Shown piece by piece: positions 14,721 to 21,945 of a DNA stretch of 48,449 nt. A program made the position numbers and the translations under genes. Positions within the stretch are counted from its first letter, which is position 1; each line of letters starts with the position of its first letter. Source of the DNA: Sphingoaurantiacus capsulatus (GTDB taxonomy: Bacteria > Pseudomonadota > Alphaproteobacteria > Sphingomonadales > Sphingomonadaceae); contig NZ_JBHRXV010000015.1 in NCBI RefSeq assembly GCF_042648405.1, positions 1 through 48,449 of the forward strand, read 5' to 3'. The notes beneath the pieces are model-generated. The model was not told where the DNA came from and searched no databases. It saw nothing but the letters and a program-made list of their open reading frames with translations.

Positions 14721-15313
14721 CCCTGGTGCTCGCCTCGACCAGCGCCGCGCGCCGCGTGATGCTGACCGCCGCCGGCGTCGCGCATGAGGCGCTGGCGCCG
14801 CATGTCGACGAGGATGAGGTGAAGACGGCGCTGACCGCGGAGGGCGCCAGTCCGCGCGCGATTGCCGACGCGCTCGCCGAAGCGAAGGCGGTGAAGCTAT
14901 CGAGGAAGCTCCCCGGCGCGCTGGTGCTCGGCGCCGATCAGGTGCTGGCGCTGCCCGACGGCACGATGCTCGACAAGCCGGTGGGCCGCGAGGGCGCGGC
15001 GGCGCAGCTCCGATCGCTGCGCGGCATCGAACATCGGCTGATCTCGGCGGCGGTGATCGCCGAGAACGGCCAGGCGGTGTGGCGGGTCGCCGACACCGCG
15101 ACCTTGCAGGTGCGGCAGTTCAGCGAGGCGTGGCTGGAGGCCTATCTCGACGCCGAGGGCGACGCGATCCTCGGCTGTGTCGGCAGCTACCGGCTGGAGG
15201 CCATGGGCGCGCAGCTCTTCTCGCGGATCCGCGGCGACCATTTCACCATCCTCGGGCTGCCGCTGCTGGCGGTGCTTGACTATCTGCGCACCCGCGGGGA
15301 GCTGACGACATGA
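14717..15313 (+). CDS. maf: Maf family nucleoside triphosphate pyrophosphatase
   Basis: A 198-residue Maf protein, which hydrolyses non-canonical or specific NTPs to NMP and pyrophosphate (nucleotide-pool cleaning, septum-linked). The N-terminal LASTSAARRVMLTAAG corresponds to the S-x-S-x-x-R active-site loop. GADQVL and LDKPVGREGA are the family's middle motifs, followed by GCVGSYRLEAMGAQLFSRI. It overlaps ppsR (ATGA), and its end overlaps aroE by four bases. Confidence 0.95.
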   Translation: MTLVLASTSAARRVMLTAAGVAHEALAPHVDEDEVKTALTAEGASPRAIADALAEAKAVKLSRKLPGALVLGADQVLALPDGTMLDKPVGREGAAAQLRSLRGIEHRLISAAVIAENGQAVWRVADTATLQVRQFSEAWLEAYLDAEGDAILGCVGSYRLEAMGAQLFSRIRGDHFTILGLPLLAVLDYLRTRGELTT

Positions 15314-16161
15314 GCCTGCCCCCCTCCGCCGGCATTTTCGGCTGGCCGGTCGCCCATTCGAAATCGCCGCTGATCCATCGCTTTTGGCTCGAAAAGCTGG
15401 GGATGGACGGCGACTATGGCCGCTTTCCTGTCGAACCCGAGAAGCTCGGCGACGCGATCCGCGCCCTGCCCGCGCTGGGCCTGCGCGGGGTCAACGTCAC
15501 CGTCCCGCACAAGCAGGCGGTGATCGCGCATCTCGACCGCATCGACCCACTGGCCGAGCGCATTGGCGCGGTGAACACGGTGGCGGTCGAGGCGGGGATG
15601 CTCGTTGGCTATAACAGCGACGCCGCCGGCTTCCTCGAGCCGCTGCGGCCGCTGCTCAACCAGAATTGGCTGATGCGCATGGCGCGGATCATCGGCACCG
15701 GCGGCGCGGCGTTGGCGGTAGCGCATGCGTTGCACGGCGAGGGCTTCATCACCGTCATCATCGGCCGCGACATCGAAAAGGCGAAGGCGCTGCGGGGTGG
15801 CTATGAGCCCGACGACAGCCTCGTCGCGACGCTCGACAGCTTCCGCCAGCCCAGCGATTTCGAATGGACCGACCGCAGCGGTGTGCTCGACCTTGTCGTC
15901 AACACGACGTCGCTCGGCATGAAGGGGCAGCCCGAATTGGGTCTCGACTTCAGCCATGTGCCGCCCGGCGCGGTCGTCTACGATATCGTCTATGCGCCGC
16001 TGGAAACGCCGCTGCTCGCCGAAGCCCGCACACGGGGGCATGCGACGATCGACGGCCTTGCGATGCTGATCGGCCAGGCGGCGGTGGCGTTCGAGAAATT
16101 CTACGGTGCCGCCCCGCCGCGCGACCATGACGCCGAGCTGCGCGAGCTGCTGACGCGATGA
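15310..16161 (+). CDS. aroE: Shikimate dehydrogenase (NADP+)
   Basis: A 283-residue AroE that reduces 3-dehydroshikimate to shikimate in aromatic amino-acid synthesis. Substrate-binding SKSPLIHRFW and the catalytic lysine in NVTVPHKQA are present, with the conserved aspartate in GYNSDAAGF. The NADP fold is GTGGAALAVAHAL, and the C-terminal MLIGQAAVAFEKF closes the site. It overlaps maf upstream and coaE downstream (ATGA), so translation is coupled. Confidence 0.97.
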   Translation: MSLPPSAGIFGWPVAHSKSPLIHRFWLEKLGMDGDYGRFPVEPEKLGDAIRALPALGLRGVNVTVPHKQAVIAHLDRIDPLAERIGAVNTVAVEAGMLVGYNSDAAGFLEPLRPLLNQNWLMRMARIIGTGGAALAVAHALHGEGFITVIIGRDIEKAKALRGGYEPDDSLVATLDSFRQPSDFEWTDRSGVLDLVVNTTSLGMKGQPELGLDFSHVPPGAVVYDIVYAPLETPLLAEARTRGHATIDGLAMLIGQAAVAFEKFYGAAPPRDHDAELRELLTR

Positions 16162-16766
16162 TCCTGCTCGGCCTCACCGGATCGATCGGCATGGGCAAAT
16201 CGACCGTCGCGGCAATGCTGCGTGAGGCGGGGGTGCCGGTGTTCGACGCCGATGCCGAGGTCCGCGCGATGCAGGCGGCGGGCGGTGCGGCGCTGCCAGC
16301 GATCGAGGAAGCGTTTCCCGGCACCACCGGCCTCGACGGCCTCGACCGGTTGAAGCTGGGGCAGGCGGTATTCGGCAACACCGAGGCGCTGGCGAAGCTC
16401 GAAGCGATCATGCACCCCCGCGTCCGGGCGGTGCAGGAAGCCTTCATGGCGGGGAACGCCGCCGAGCCGATCGTCGCGCTCGATATTCCGCTGCTGTTCG
16501 AAAAGGGCGGGTCAAAGGGCGTGCACGCGACGATGGTGGTGTCGGCGCCGGCGGAGGTTCAGCGCGCGCGGGTGCTGGCGCGGCCGGGGATGACGGTCGA
16601 GAAGTTCGAGGCGATCCTCGCGCAGCAGCTGCCCGACGCCGACAAGCGCGCCCGCGCCGATTTCGTCATCGATACCGGCGTGTCGATCGCGGACACCCGC
16701 GCCGCCGTTCATCGCATCGTCGATTGCCTGCGACTCCACGGCGTGGATAAGTGCCGCGATGCGTGA
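16158..16766 (+). CDS. coaE: Dephospho-CoA kinase
   Basis: A 202-residue kinase for the last step of coenzyme A synthesis. Walker A is GLTGSIGMGKST at residues 5-16. The adenine/CoA-binding part includes VFDADAEV and IPLLFEKGGSKGVHATMVV. It overlaps aroE by four bases and dnaQ by eight. The coaE-dnaQ order next to hemE is the one seen near alphaproteobacterial origins. Confidence 0.96.
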   Translation: MILLGLTGSIGMGKSTVAAMLREAGVPVFDADAEVRAMQAAGGAALPAIEEAFPGTTGLDGLDRLKLGQAVFGNTEALAKLEAIMHPRVRAVQEAFMAGNAAEPIVALDIPLLFEKGGSKGVHATMVVSAPAEVQRARVLARPGMTVEKFEAILAQQLPDADKRARADFVIDTGVSIADTRAAVHRIVDCLRLHGVDKCRDA

Positions 16767-17430
16767 GATCATCTTCGATACCGAGACCACCGGCCTGTCG
16801 CCGGGCGACGGCCACCGCCTCGTCGAGATCGGCTGCGTCGAGCTGGTCAACCGCATCGAGACCGGCCGCACCTACCATGTCTACATCAATCCCGACCGCG
16901 CGATGCCGGCCGAGGCGGAGGCCATCCACGGCCTGTCCGCAACGTTCCTCGCCGACAAGCCGCGCTTTGCCGAGATCGTCGGCGATTTTCTCGCCTTCAT
17001 CGGCGACGCGCCGCTGGTCGCGCACAACGCCATGTTCGACATGGGCTTCATCAACGCCGAGCTGAAGCGCGCCGGCAAGCCGCCGATCTTCATCGAGCGG
17101 GCCACCGACACGCTCGCCATCGCCCGCACCAAATTCCCGGGATCGAAGCATTCGCTCGACGCGCTCTGCCAGCGCTACGACATCGACCGCTCGATGCGCG
17201 TTCACCACGGCGCGCTGCTCGACGCGCAACTGCTGTCGCAGGTTTATGTCGAGCTGACCGGCGGCCGTCAGATCGGCTTCGATCTGGTCGAGGACGTGGT
17301 GGTCGCGGCCACCGTCTCGATCACCCGCCAGTTCCGCGAGCCGCGCGTGTTCGCTGCGTCGCCCGCCGAGCTGGAGCGCCACGTCGCATTCATCGCAAAG
17401 CTGAAAGAACCTGTCTGGTTGTTACCGTAG
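16759..17430 (+). CDS. dnaQ: DNA polymerase III epsilon subunit (3'-5' proofreading exonuclease)
   Basis: A 223-residue DnaQ. Exo I is FDTETTGL, Exo II is AHNAMFDMGF and Exo III is HHGALLDAQLL, which provide the DEDDh metal ligands. The C-terminal tail is long enough to contact the alpha subunit. The start lies inside the end of coaE (eight-base overlap). It probably ends the ppsR-dnaQ operon, because hpf has its own strong ribosome site and a 92-base leader. Confidence 0.96.
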   Translation: MREIIFDTETTGLSPGDGHRLVEIGCVELVNRIETGRTYHVYINPDRAMPAEAEAIHGLSATFLADKPRFAEIVGDFLAFIGDAPLVAHNAMFDMGFINAELKRAGKPPIFIERATDTLAIARTKFPGSKHSLDALCQRYDIDRSMRVHHGALLDAQLLSQVYVELTGGRQIGFDLVEDVVVAATVSITRQFREPRVFAASPAELERHVAFIAKLKEPVWLLP

Positions 17431-17522
17431 GGTTGCAACAAGTTCGCCTCCCCCCAAGTTGGATGTAGGATGCGGGCGTCCCCTGGGCGTTCGCACCAGG
17501 CATCAACAGCAGGAGGTCAGCG

Positions 17523-18110
17523 ATGGACATTCGCGTTTCGGGCCACAAGGTCGAAATTGGCAGCGCTTTCAAGGAGCTCGCCACCACGCGCGTCCAGGAT
17601 ATGACCGACAAGCTGTTCGCCCGAGCCGTCTCCGCCAACGTCACGCTTGAGCCCGGCCCGCACGATCATGGCTTCGTCTGCGACATTCTCATTCCGCTTA
17701 ACGGCTTGATGCTGAAGGGTTCCGGCCGCGGCGGCGAGGCGCGACTCGCGTTCGACCAGGCCGCCGGCAAGATCGAGCGCCAGCTGCGCCGCTATTCGCG
17801 CCGCTTGAAGGACCGCCACGCCGCCGGGCCGGAGCGCGGCAACGGCGCGCGCGGCGGCGACGATTTCGACTTCGACGCTGGCTACACGGTGTTCAGCGCG
17901 CCCGCGGTCGAGGAAGAACCGGCCGACGCGCCGATGACCATCGCCGAGACCAAGGTCGACGTGCCCGAGGCCAGCGTCTCCGACGCCGTGATGATGCTCG
18001 ACCTGCGCAACACCACCGCGCTGTTCTTCAAAAACAGCAAGACCGGTCGCCACAACATGGTCTACCGCCGCGAGGACGGGAACATCGGCTGGGTCGAGCC
18101 CAAGGCCTGA
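17523..18110 (+). CDS. hpf: Ribosome hibernation promoting factor, long form
   Basis: A 195-residue long HPF that dimerises 70S ribosomes into 100S particles in stationary phase. The N-terminal S30AE domain covers about residues 1-100, starting MDIRVSGHKVEIGSAF. A variable acidic linker follows. The C-terminal dimerisation domain ends LRNTTALFFKNSKTGRHNMV and YRREDGNIGW. A perfect AGGAGGT ribosome site lies five bases from the ATG, stronger than most in the window and fitting high-level induction. ptsN follows 97 bases downstream. Confidence 0.95.
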   Translation: MDIRVSGHKVEIGSAFKELATTRVQDMTDKLFARAVSANVTLEPGPHDHGFVCDILIPLNGLMLKGSGRGGEARLAFDQAAGKIERQLRRYSRRLKDRHAAGPERGNGARGGDDFDFDAGYTVFSAPAVEEEPADAPMTIAETKVDVPEASVSDAVMMLDLRNTTALFFKNSKTGRHNMVYRREDGNIGWVEPKA

Positions 18111-18207
18111 TCCTTCTTCGCCCATATTGGGCAAGGCTGGACCCGCGACGCGGTTGCGCCTATGGGGCGGGCCGCGTCCGGGTTTGGACAGTAAAAAAGC
18201 ATTACCG

Positions 18208-18672
18208 ATGGATCTTCAGGATTTCCTGGCGCCGGCTGCGGTCGTCGCCGATCTTCGCGTCACTTCGAAGAAGGCGCTGCTGCAGCAACTCGCCCAGCGC
18301 GCCGCCGCGCTGACCGGCGTCGACGAGCGGCGCATTCACGAGACGATCGCCGAGCGCGAACGGCTGGGCTCGACCGGCTTCGGCGGCGGCGTCGCCATTC
18401 CGCATGGCAAGATCGAAGGCCTCGACACGGTGTTCGGCCTGTTCGCGCGCCTCGGCACGCCCGTCGATTTCGACGCGCTCGATCGCCAGCCGGTCGACCT
18501 GGTGTTCCTGCTGCTGGCACCACAGGGCGCCGGCGCCGACCATCTGAAGGCGCTCGCCTGCGTCAGCCGCACCTTCCGCGACCGCGCGATCACCGCGAAG
18601 CTGCGCGGCTCGACCTCGGCCGACGCGCTTTATGCTATGTTAGCGAACGGCGCGCATAGTCGGGCGGCGTAA
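18208..18672 (+). CDS. ptsN: PTS IIA-like nitrogen-regulatory protein PtsN
   Basis: A 154-residue EIIA(Ntr), the terminal phosphoacceptor of the nitrogen PTS, which regulates potassium transport, stress and carbon/nitrogen balance. The phosphorylated histidine is in GGGVAIPHGKIEG. The start MDLQDFLAPAAVV is chosen by family fit, since 27 codons upstream are open but unlike EIIA. The hpf-ptsN order is the common proteobacterial arrangement. The 97-base gap holds a hairpin around GACGCGG...CCGCGTC but no T-run. Confidence 0.95.
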   Translation: MDLQDFLAPAAVVADLRVTSKKALLQQLAQRAAALTGVDERRIHETIAERERLGSTGFGGGVAIPHGKIEGLDTVFGLFARLGTPVDFDALDRQPVDLVFLLLAPQGAGADHLKALACVSRTFRDRAITAKLRGSTSADALYAMLANGAHSRAA

Positions 18673-18706
18673 GCGCGAATCACCCGCAGCGCCGAAGGGG
18701 CGGCGA

Positions 18707-19072
18707 ATGGACGAGACCGGACACGAAACCCGCGAAGGCCGCCGCCGCACCGTGCTGCTGGCCGGCGCCATCGTCTACAACCGCCAGCATTTCCCGTGCC
18801 GCGTCCGCAATATCTCGGCGGGCGGCCTTCAGGTGCAGATTGACGTGCCGCTGGCGCCGGGCACCCCCGTCCATGCCGAGCTGCCGCGCTTCGGCCGCTT
18901 CCCCGCCGTCGTCGCCTGGAACGAGGGGCGGATGATGGGTGTGGTGTTTCCGGAGGGCGCCGCGGCGACCTTGAAGCGCTTCGGCGACGCAGCGGTGCGC
19001 CTCGGCCTGATCGACGATCCCACGGAACTGCCGGCCGATGACGGCGTCGCGACGCTGCACGGTTCGCGATGA
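18707..19072 (+). CDS. PilZ domain protein
   Basis: A 121-residue single-domain protein with the PilZ pattern: an RRRTVLL-type arginine box near the N-terminus, then RVRNISAGGLQVQ, the [D/N]xSxxG-like motif that binds cyclic di-GMP. The beta-barrel ends at MMGVVF. It probably acts as a c-di-GMP receptor controlling surface behaviour. A GGDEF cyclase is encoded at 34.0 kb in this window, though no direct link is shown. Its stop overlaps the next start (ATGA). Confidence 0.85.
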   Translation: MDETGHETREGRRRTVLLAGAIVYNRQHFPCRVRNISAGGLQVQIDVPLAPGTPVHAELPRFGRFPAVVAWNEGRMMGVVFPEGAAATLKRFGDAAVRLGLIDDPTELPADDGVATLHGSR

Positions 19073-19515
19073 CCGCGCATCATCGCGCGCTCGAGGCGCT
19101 GTATGCGGCGGCGCCGATCAACCACAAGTTCAACTCGCAGCTCGCCATCACCGGCGAGGGGCTGAGCCGCATCGAGTTCGACATCACCCCTGAGCTGTTC
19201 CACGGCGCGGGGGCGGCGCACGGCACCGTCTATTTCAAGATGCTCGACGACGCAGCCTTCTATGCGGCGAACAGCCTCGTCGAGGACATGTTCGTGCTGA
19301 CCACCGCCTTCAACCTGCTGCTGACGCGGCCGGTGCATGAGGGCCGGCTGATCGCCGAGGGCCGCTGGGTCAGCGGCACGCGCCGCGTGCTGATCGCCGA
19401 AAGCCGGCTGATCGATGCGGAGGGCGAGGAGGTCGGGCGCGGCACGGGCACCTTCATGCGGTCGCGCATCGAGCTGAACAGCCTGCCCGCCTACGCTGCG
19501 GTCATCGGCGGCTGA
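19069..19515 (+). CDS. PaaI/YiiD-like hotdog-fold thioesterase
   Basis: A 148-residue hotdog-fold protein. The central segment HGTVYFKMLDDAAFYAANS carries the typical acidic residue on the hotdog helix, and the strands LLTRPVHEGRLIAEGRWV follow. The family hydrolyses acyl-CoA thioesters; the substrate here is unknown. The start overlaps the PilZ gene (ATGA). Confidence 0.87.
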   Translation: MTAHHRALEALYAAAPINHKFNSQLAITGEGLSRIEFDITPELFHGAGAAHGTVYFKMLDDAAFYAANSLVEDMFVLTTAFNLLLTRPVHEGRLIAEGRWVSGTRRVLIAESRLIDAEGEEVGRGTGTFMRSRIELNSLPAYAAVIGG

Positions 19516-19523
19516 GCGGCGAG

Positions 19524-19859
19524 TTGAGCGCCCGCCTGCCGACCAAGCTGCGGGTGAGCGCGCTGATCCGCGCCGCGCAAGCAGCGGGCGACTTCGCCAC
19601 CGTCATCAAGAAGGGTGACGAAACAGCGGGTCAGCTATTGTTGTTGGCACGGCAAAGAAACGGTGTGATTCAAGTCTATAGCCGGACAATGAATTCATCG
19701 GGCGACTATTCATGGACCATCGCCGCCGCCGCCGAAGCGGGTGATGAACGACCTGTCGACGACTATCTCGACCGCCAGAAAAAATATGATCCCGACCTGT
19801 GGATCATCGAACTGGACACCGCCAATCCGGAACGGTTCGTCGACGATGAGTTGATTTAG
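19524..19859 (+). CDS. DUF1491 family protein
   Basis: A 111-residue soluble protein starting LPTKLRVSALIRAAQAAGDF, which I recognise as the alphaproteobacterial DUF1491 family of unknown function. A basic N-terminal helix and a C-terminal DPDLWIIELD motif are visible. The start is a TTG nine bases after the thioesterase stop, with only a weak ribosome site. The middle of the gene (about 19600-19700) is clearly lower in GC than its neighbours, roughly 45% over 19621-19680 by my count. Confidence 0.8.
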   Translation: MSARLPTKLRVSALIRAAQAAGDFATVIKKGDETAGQLLLLARQRNGVIQVYSRTMNSSGDYSWTIAAAAEAGDERPVDDYLDRQKKYDPDLWIIELDTANPERFVDDELI

Positions 19860-20018
19860 GAACGCGCCGAAGCGATGGAACCCCATCAATAAGGGGTCGA
19901 GCCTCCCAGGCAGGGTTAGCGGGGGCCAAGACCAGACGGCGGGTTCAGGGGTTCACGCGCAGTTTAACGCTCCTGCGAGCGCACGTGATGACTGGCCGCT
20001 GCACCGCGGGTTGAGTTG

Positions 20019-20696
20019 ATGAATTTTCCTGTTCGCGTCGCACTGATCACCGCGGCGAGCCTTGCGCTTCTGGCAGCAGGCAAGTTTCCGCAGATGATCG
20101 CCGACGAGGCCGCGACGCAAACGGTCGATTCCTCAATCTACGCCGCACCAACGCCGGATACGGGCGCAAAGTTCCAGCTGGCTGCCTACACGCCGCCCTC
20201 GGGCCCGCGCCTCGACGCGTCGATTCCGGACGATGATTCGATCATCGCGTCGGACGCCGCCAAGCCGGAAGTCCGCTCGCTCGGCGAACTCGTCGACAAG
20301 ATCGCCGACCTGCCGAGCGTCGAGCTCGACGAGGAAATGCGCTGCCTCGCCACCGCGGTTTACTTCGAATCGAAGGGTGAGCCGCTCGAGGGCCAGCTGG
20401 CCGTCGCGCAGGTGATCATCAACCGCCGCGATTCAGGCAAGTTCGCCAAGTCGCTGTGCGGCGTCATCTACCAGCGCGGTCAGTTCTCCTTCACCTGGGA
20501 CGGTCGCCCGGACAGCCCGTCGAACAGCGAGATGTGGAAGACCGCGCAGGCGATCGCCATGATCGCCGCCGCCGACGACTGGCGCGAGATCGCCCCCGAC
20601 GCGACGCACTTCCACGCGACGCGCGTCCGTCCGGGCTGGCACAAGCTTCAGCGCATCTCCTCGGTCGGCAACCACGTCTTCTACCGCTTCCGCTAA
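20019..20696 (+). CDS. Cell wall hydrolase, SleB family
   Basis: A 225-residue exported or membrane-anchored protein. Residues about 5-22 form a hydrophobic signal/anchor, followed by a low-complexity linker. A SleB-like hydrolase domain starts at about residue 105 (CLATAVYFESKGEPLEGQLA, VAQVIINR) and contains the glutamate-bearing YFES block. The family cleaves peptidoglycan as a lytic or amidase-like enzyme. Two conserved cysteines flank the domain. The ATG is preferred over an adjacent TTG. The 159-base gap upstream presumably carries its promoter, but no confident boxes were found. Confidence 0.9.
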   Translation: MNFPVRVALITAASLALLAAGKFPQMIADEAATQTVDSSIYAAPTPDTGAKFQLAAYTPPSGPRLDASIPDDDSIIASDAAKPEVRSLGELVDKIADLPSVELDEEMRCLATAVYFESKGEPLEGQLAVAQVIINRRDSGKFAKSLCGVIYQRGQFSFTWDGRPDSPSNSEMWKTAQAIAMIAAADDWREIAPDATHFHATRVRPGWHKLQRISSVGNHVFYRFR

Positions 20697-20732
20697 GGCG
20701 ACGTGCCGCGGTTGCGGCGCGACGAAAGCGGG

Positions 20733-20761
20733 CTGACGTTCCCCTCTCGTTCCGCTAATCT
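20733..20761 (+). promoter_or_regulatory. Predicted mmcB promoter, leaderless
   Basis: CTGACG and TAATCT are separated by exactly 17 bases. The -10 box ends seven bases before the mmcB ATG, which would put transcription start at or next to the start codon. No ribosome site is visible, which agrees with a leaderless message. Confidence 0.5.
20738..20752 (+). promoter_or_regulatory. LexA (SOS) operator
   Basis: GTTC-CCCTCTC-GTTC is a perfect match to the alphaproteobacterial LexA box GTTC-N7-GTTC. It lies between the predicted -35 and -10 boxes of mmcB, where repressor would block polymerase. Confidence 0.75.
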
Positions 20762-20768
20762 TCCCGGC

Positions 20769-21269
20769 ATGGCGACGCTTGCCGACCTGATTCCCGACGA
20801 TCTCCGCGCGCCCACCGCTGTCGATGTTGCCCGCGGTGTCTGCCGGCTGCTCTATCGGCAGGGTTTCGCCTCGCAATGCGAGGTGCCGCTCGGCAACGGG
20901 CGGCGCGGCGACGTTATCGGCATTGACGATCGTGGGCGCATCACGCTCGTCGAGATCAAGGTGTCGATGGCCGATCTGCGCGGCGACCTGAAGTGGACCG
21001 ATTATCTCGACTATTGCGACCGCTATTTCTGGGCGGTGCCCGACAGCTTCGCGATCGACGTGTTCGAGGAGGATTATTTCCTGCCCGAACGCGCCGGGCT
21101 GATCGTCGCCGACCGCTTCGACGCCGCAGTTCTCCGCGCGGCGATCGAGACGCCGCTGAATGCGGCCCGGCGGAAGGCGGAAACGCTGCGCTTCGCGCGG
21201 CGGGCGGCGCAGCGGCTGTTGGGGATTGTCGATCCCAATCTGCAGGCGGCGATGTCGGAGATTAGCTGA
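20769..21269 (+). CDS. mmcB: MmcB family DNA repair protein
   Basis: A 166-residue protein matching MmcB, an SOS-induced factor important for mitomycin C resistance in Caulobacter. It has a PD-(D/E)xK nuclease-like core: GDVIGIDDRGRITLVEIKVS supplies the acidic and EIK residues, and DLKWTDYLDYCDRYFW follows. The ATG at 20769 (MATLADLIPDD) fits the family. The open frame extends 22 codons further through the promoter and LexA box, which argues against the longer form. The LexA operator directly upstream supports damage induction. It is convergent with regA, with a palindromic repeat in between. Confidence 0.85.
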   Translation: MATLADLIPDDLRAPTAVDVARGVCRLLYRQGFASQCEVPLGNGRRGDVIGIDDRGRITLVEIKVSMADLRGDLKWTDYLDYCDRYFWAVPDSFAIDVFEEDYFLPERAGLIVADRFDAAVLRAAIETPLNAARRKAETLRFARRAAQRLLGIVDPNLQAAMSEIS

Positions 21270-21290
21270 GGCTGGCGCGATATCTACGGC

Positions 21291-21358
21291 CGTCATTCCG
21301 GTGAAAGCCGGAATCCAGTCGACGGCCGGTCTGGATACCGGCTTTCGCCGGTATGACG
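21291..21358. repeat. Long imperfect inverted repeat, REP/MITE-like
   Basis: Two 28-base arms (21291-21318 and 21331-21358) pair with three mismatches around a 12-base centre. Each arm also contains a smaller CCGG...CCGG hairpin. The right arm shares a 24-base stretch with the element at 27985-28014. It sits between the convergent genes mmcB and regA and could act as a bidirectional terminator. Confidence 0.85.
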
Positions 21359-21378
21359 GGTTGAGGGGGTAAGGTGCC

Positions 21379-21945
21379 CTAACGCGGCGAGCGCTTGGCC
21401 AGTATCCGCTGCAACGTCCGGCGGTGCATCTTCAACCGCCGCGCGGTCTCCGACACGTTGCGGTCGCACAGCTCGTAGACGCGCTGGATATGCTCCCACC
21501 GCACCCGGTCGGCCGACATCGGCTCGGCGGGCGGCTCGGGGCGCTCGCCGGCGCCGACGGTCAGCGCCTTGATGATGTCGTCGGGGTCAGCGGGTTTCGC
21601 CAGATAGTCGACCGCGCCGGTCTTCACCGCGGCGACCGCGGTGGCAAGATTGCCGTAACCGGTGAGGATGACGATCTTCACGTCGGGCCGCAGCGCGCGC
21701 AGATCGGCGACGAGGTCGAGGCCGTTGCCGTCTTCCAGCCGCATGTCGACCACCGCGAAGCCGGGCTTCGCCTGCGCCGCGAGACGCCGCGCCTCGGCGA
21801 TGCCGCTGGCGGCGACGACGACGAAGCCGCGTCGTTCGAGCGTGGTGGCGAGGCGTTGGCGGAAGGCTTGATCGTCATCGACCAGCAGCAGCGGCGCCTG
21901 GGCAGTGGCCGGCGTGTCGCCGGCGGGAGCGGTGGCCATGATCAT
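21379..21945 (-). CDS. regA: Response regulator, RegA/PrrA/ActR type
   Basis: A 188-residue global redox response regulator. The receiver domain is at about residues 20-135, with acidic residues in LLLVDDDQAF, the phosphoacceptor aspartate in FAVVDMRLEDG, T/S in VILTGYGN and lysine in YLAKPAD. The C-terminal Fis-type helix-turn-helix is NVSETARRLKMHRRTLQRIL, nearly invariant in this family. The ATG overlaps the sensor stop (ATGA) with AAGGA just upstream. In relatives it controls respiration, nitrogen metabolism and redox-balancing genes. Confidence 0.95.
   Translation of the reverse strand: MIMATAPAGDTPATAQAPLLLVDDDQAFRQRLATTLERRGFVVVAASGIAEARRLAAQAKPGFAVVDMRLEDGNGLDLVADLRALRPDVKIVILTGYGNLATAVAAVKTGAVDYLAKPADPDDIIKALTVGAGERPEPPAEPMSADRVRWEHIQRVYELCDRNVSETARRLKMHRRTLQRILAKRSPR

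Noticed and set aside
16742..16750. TTATCCACG, a single-mismatch DnaA box at the coaE-dnaQ junction
   Set aside because: It is isolated and inside coding sequence. It may bind DnaA weakly but is not evidence for an origin there.
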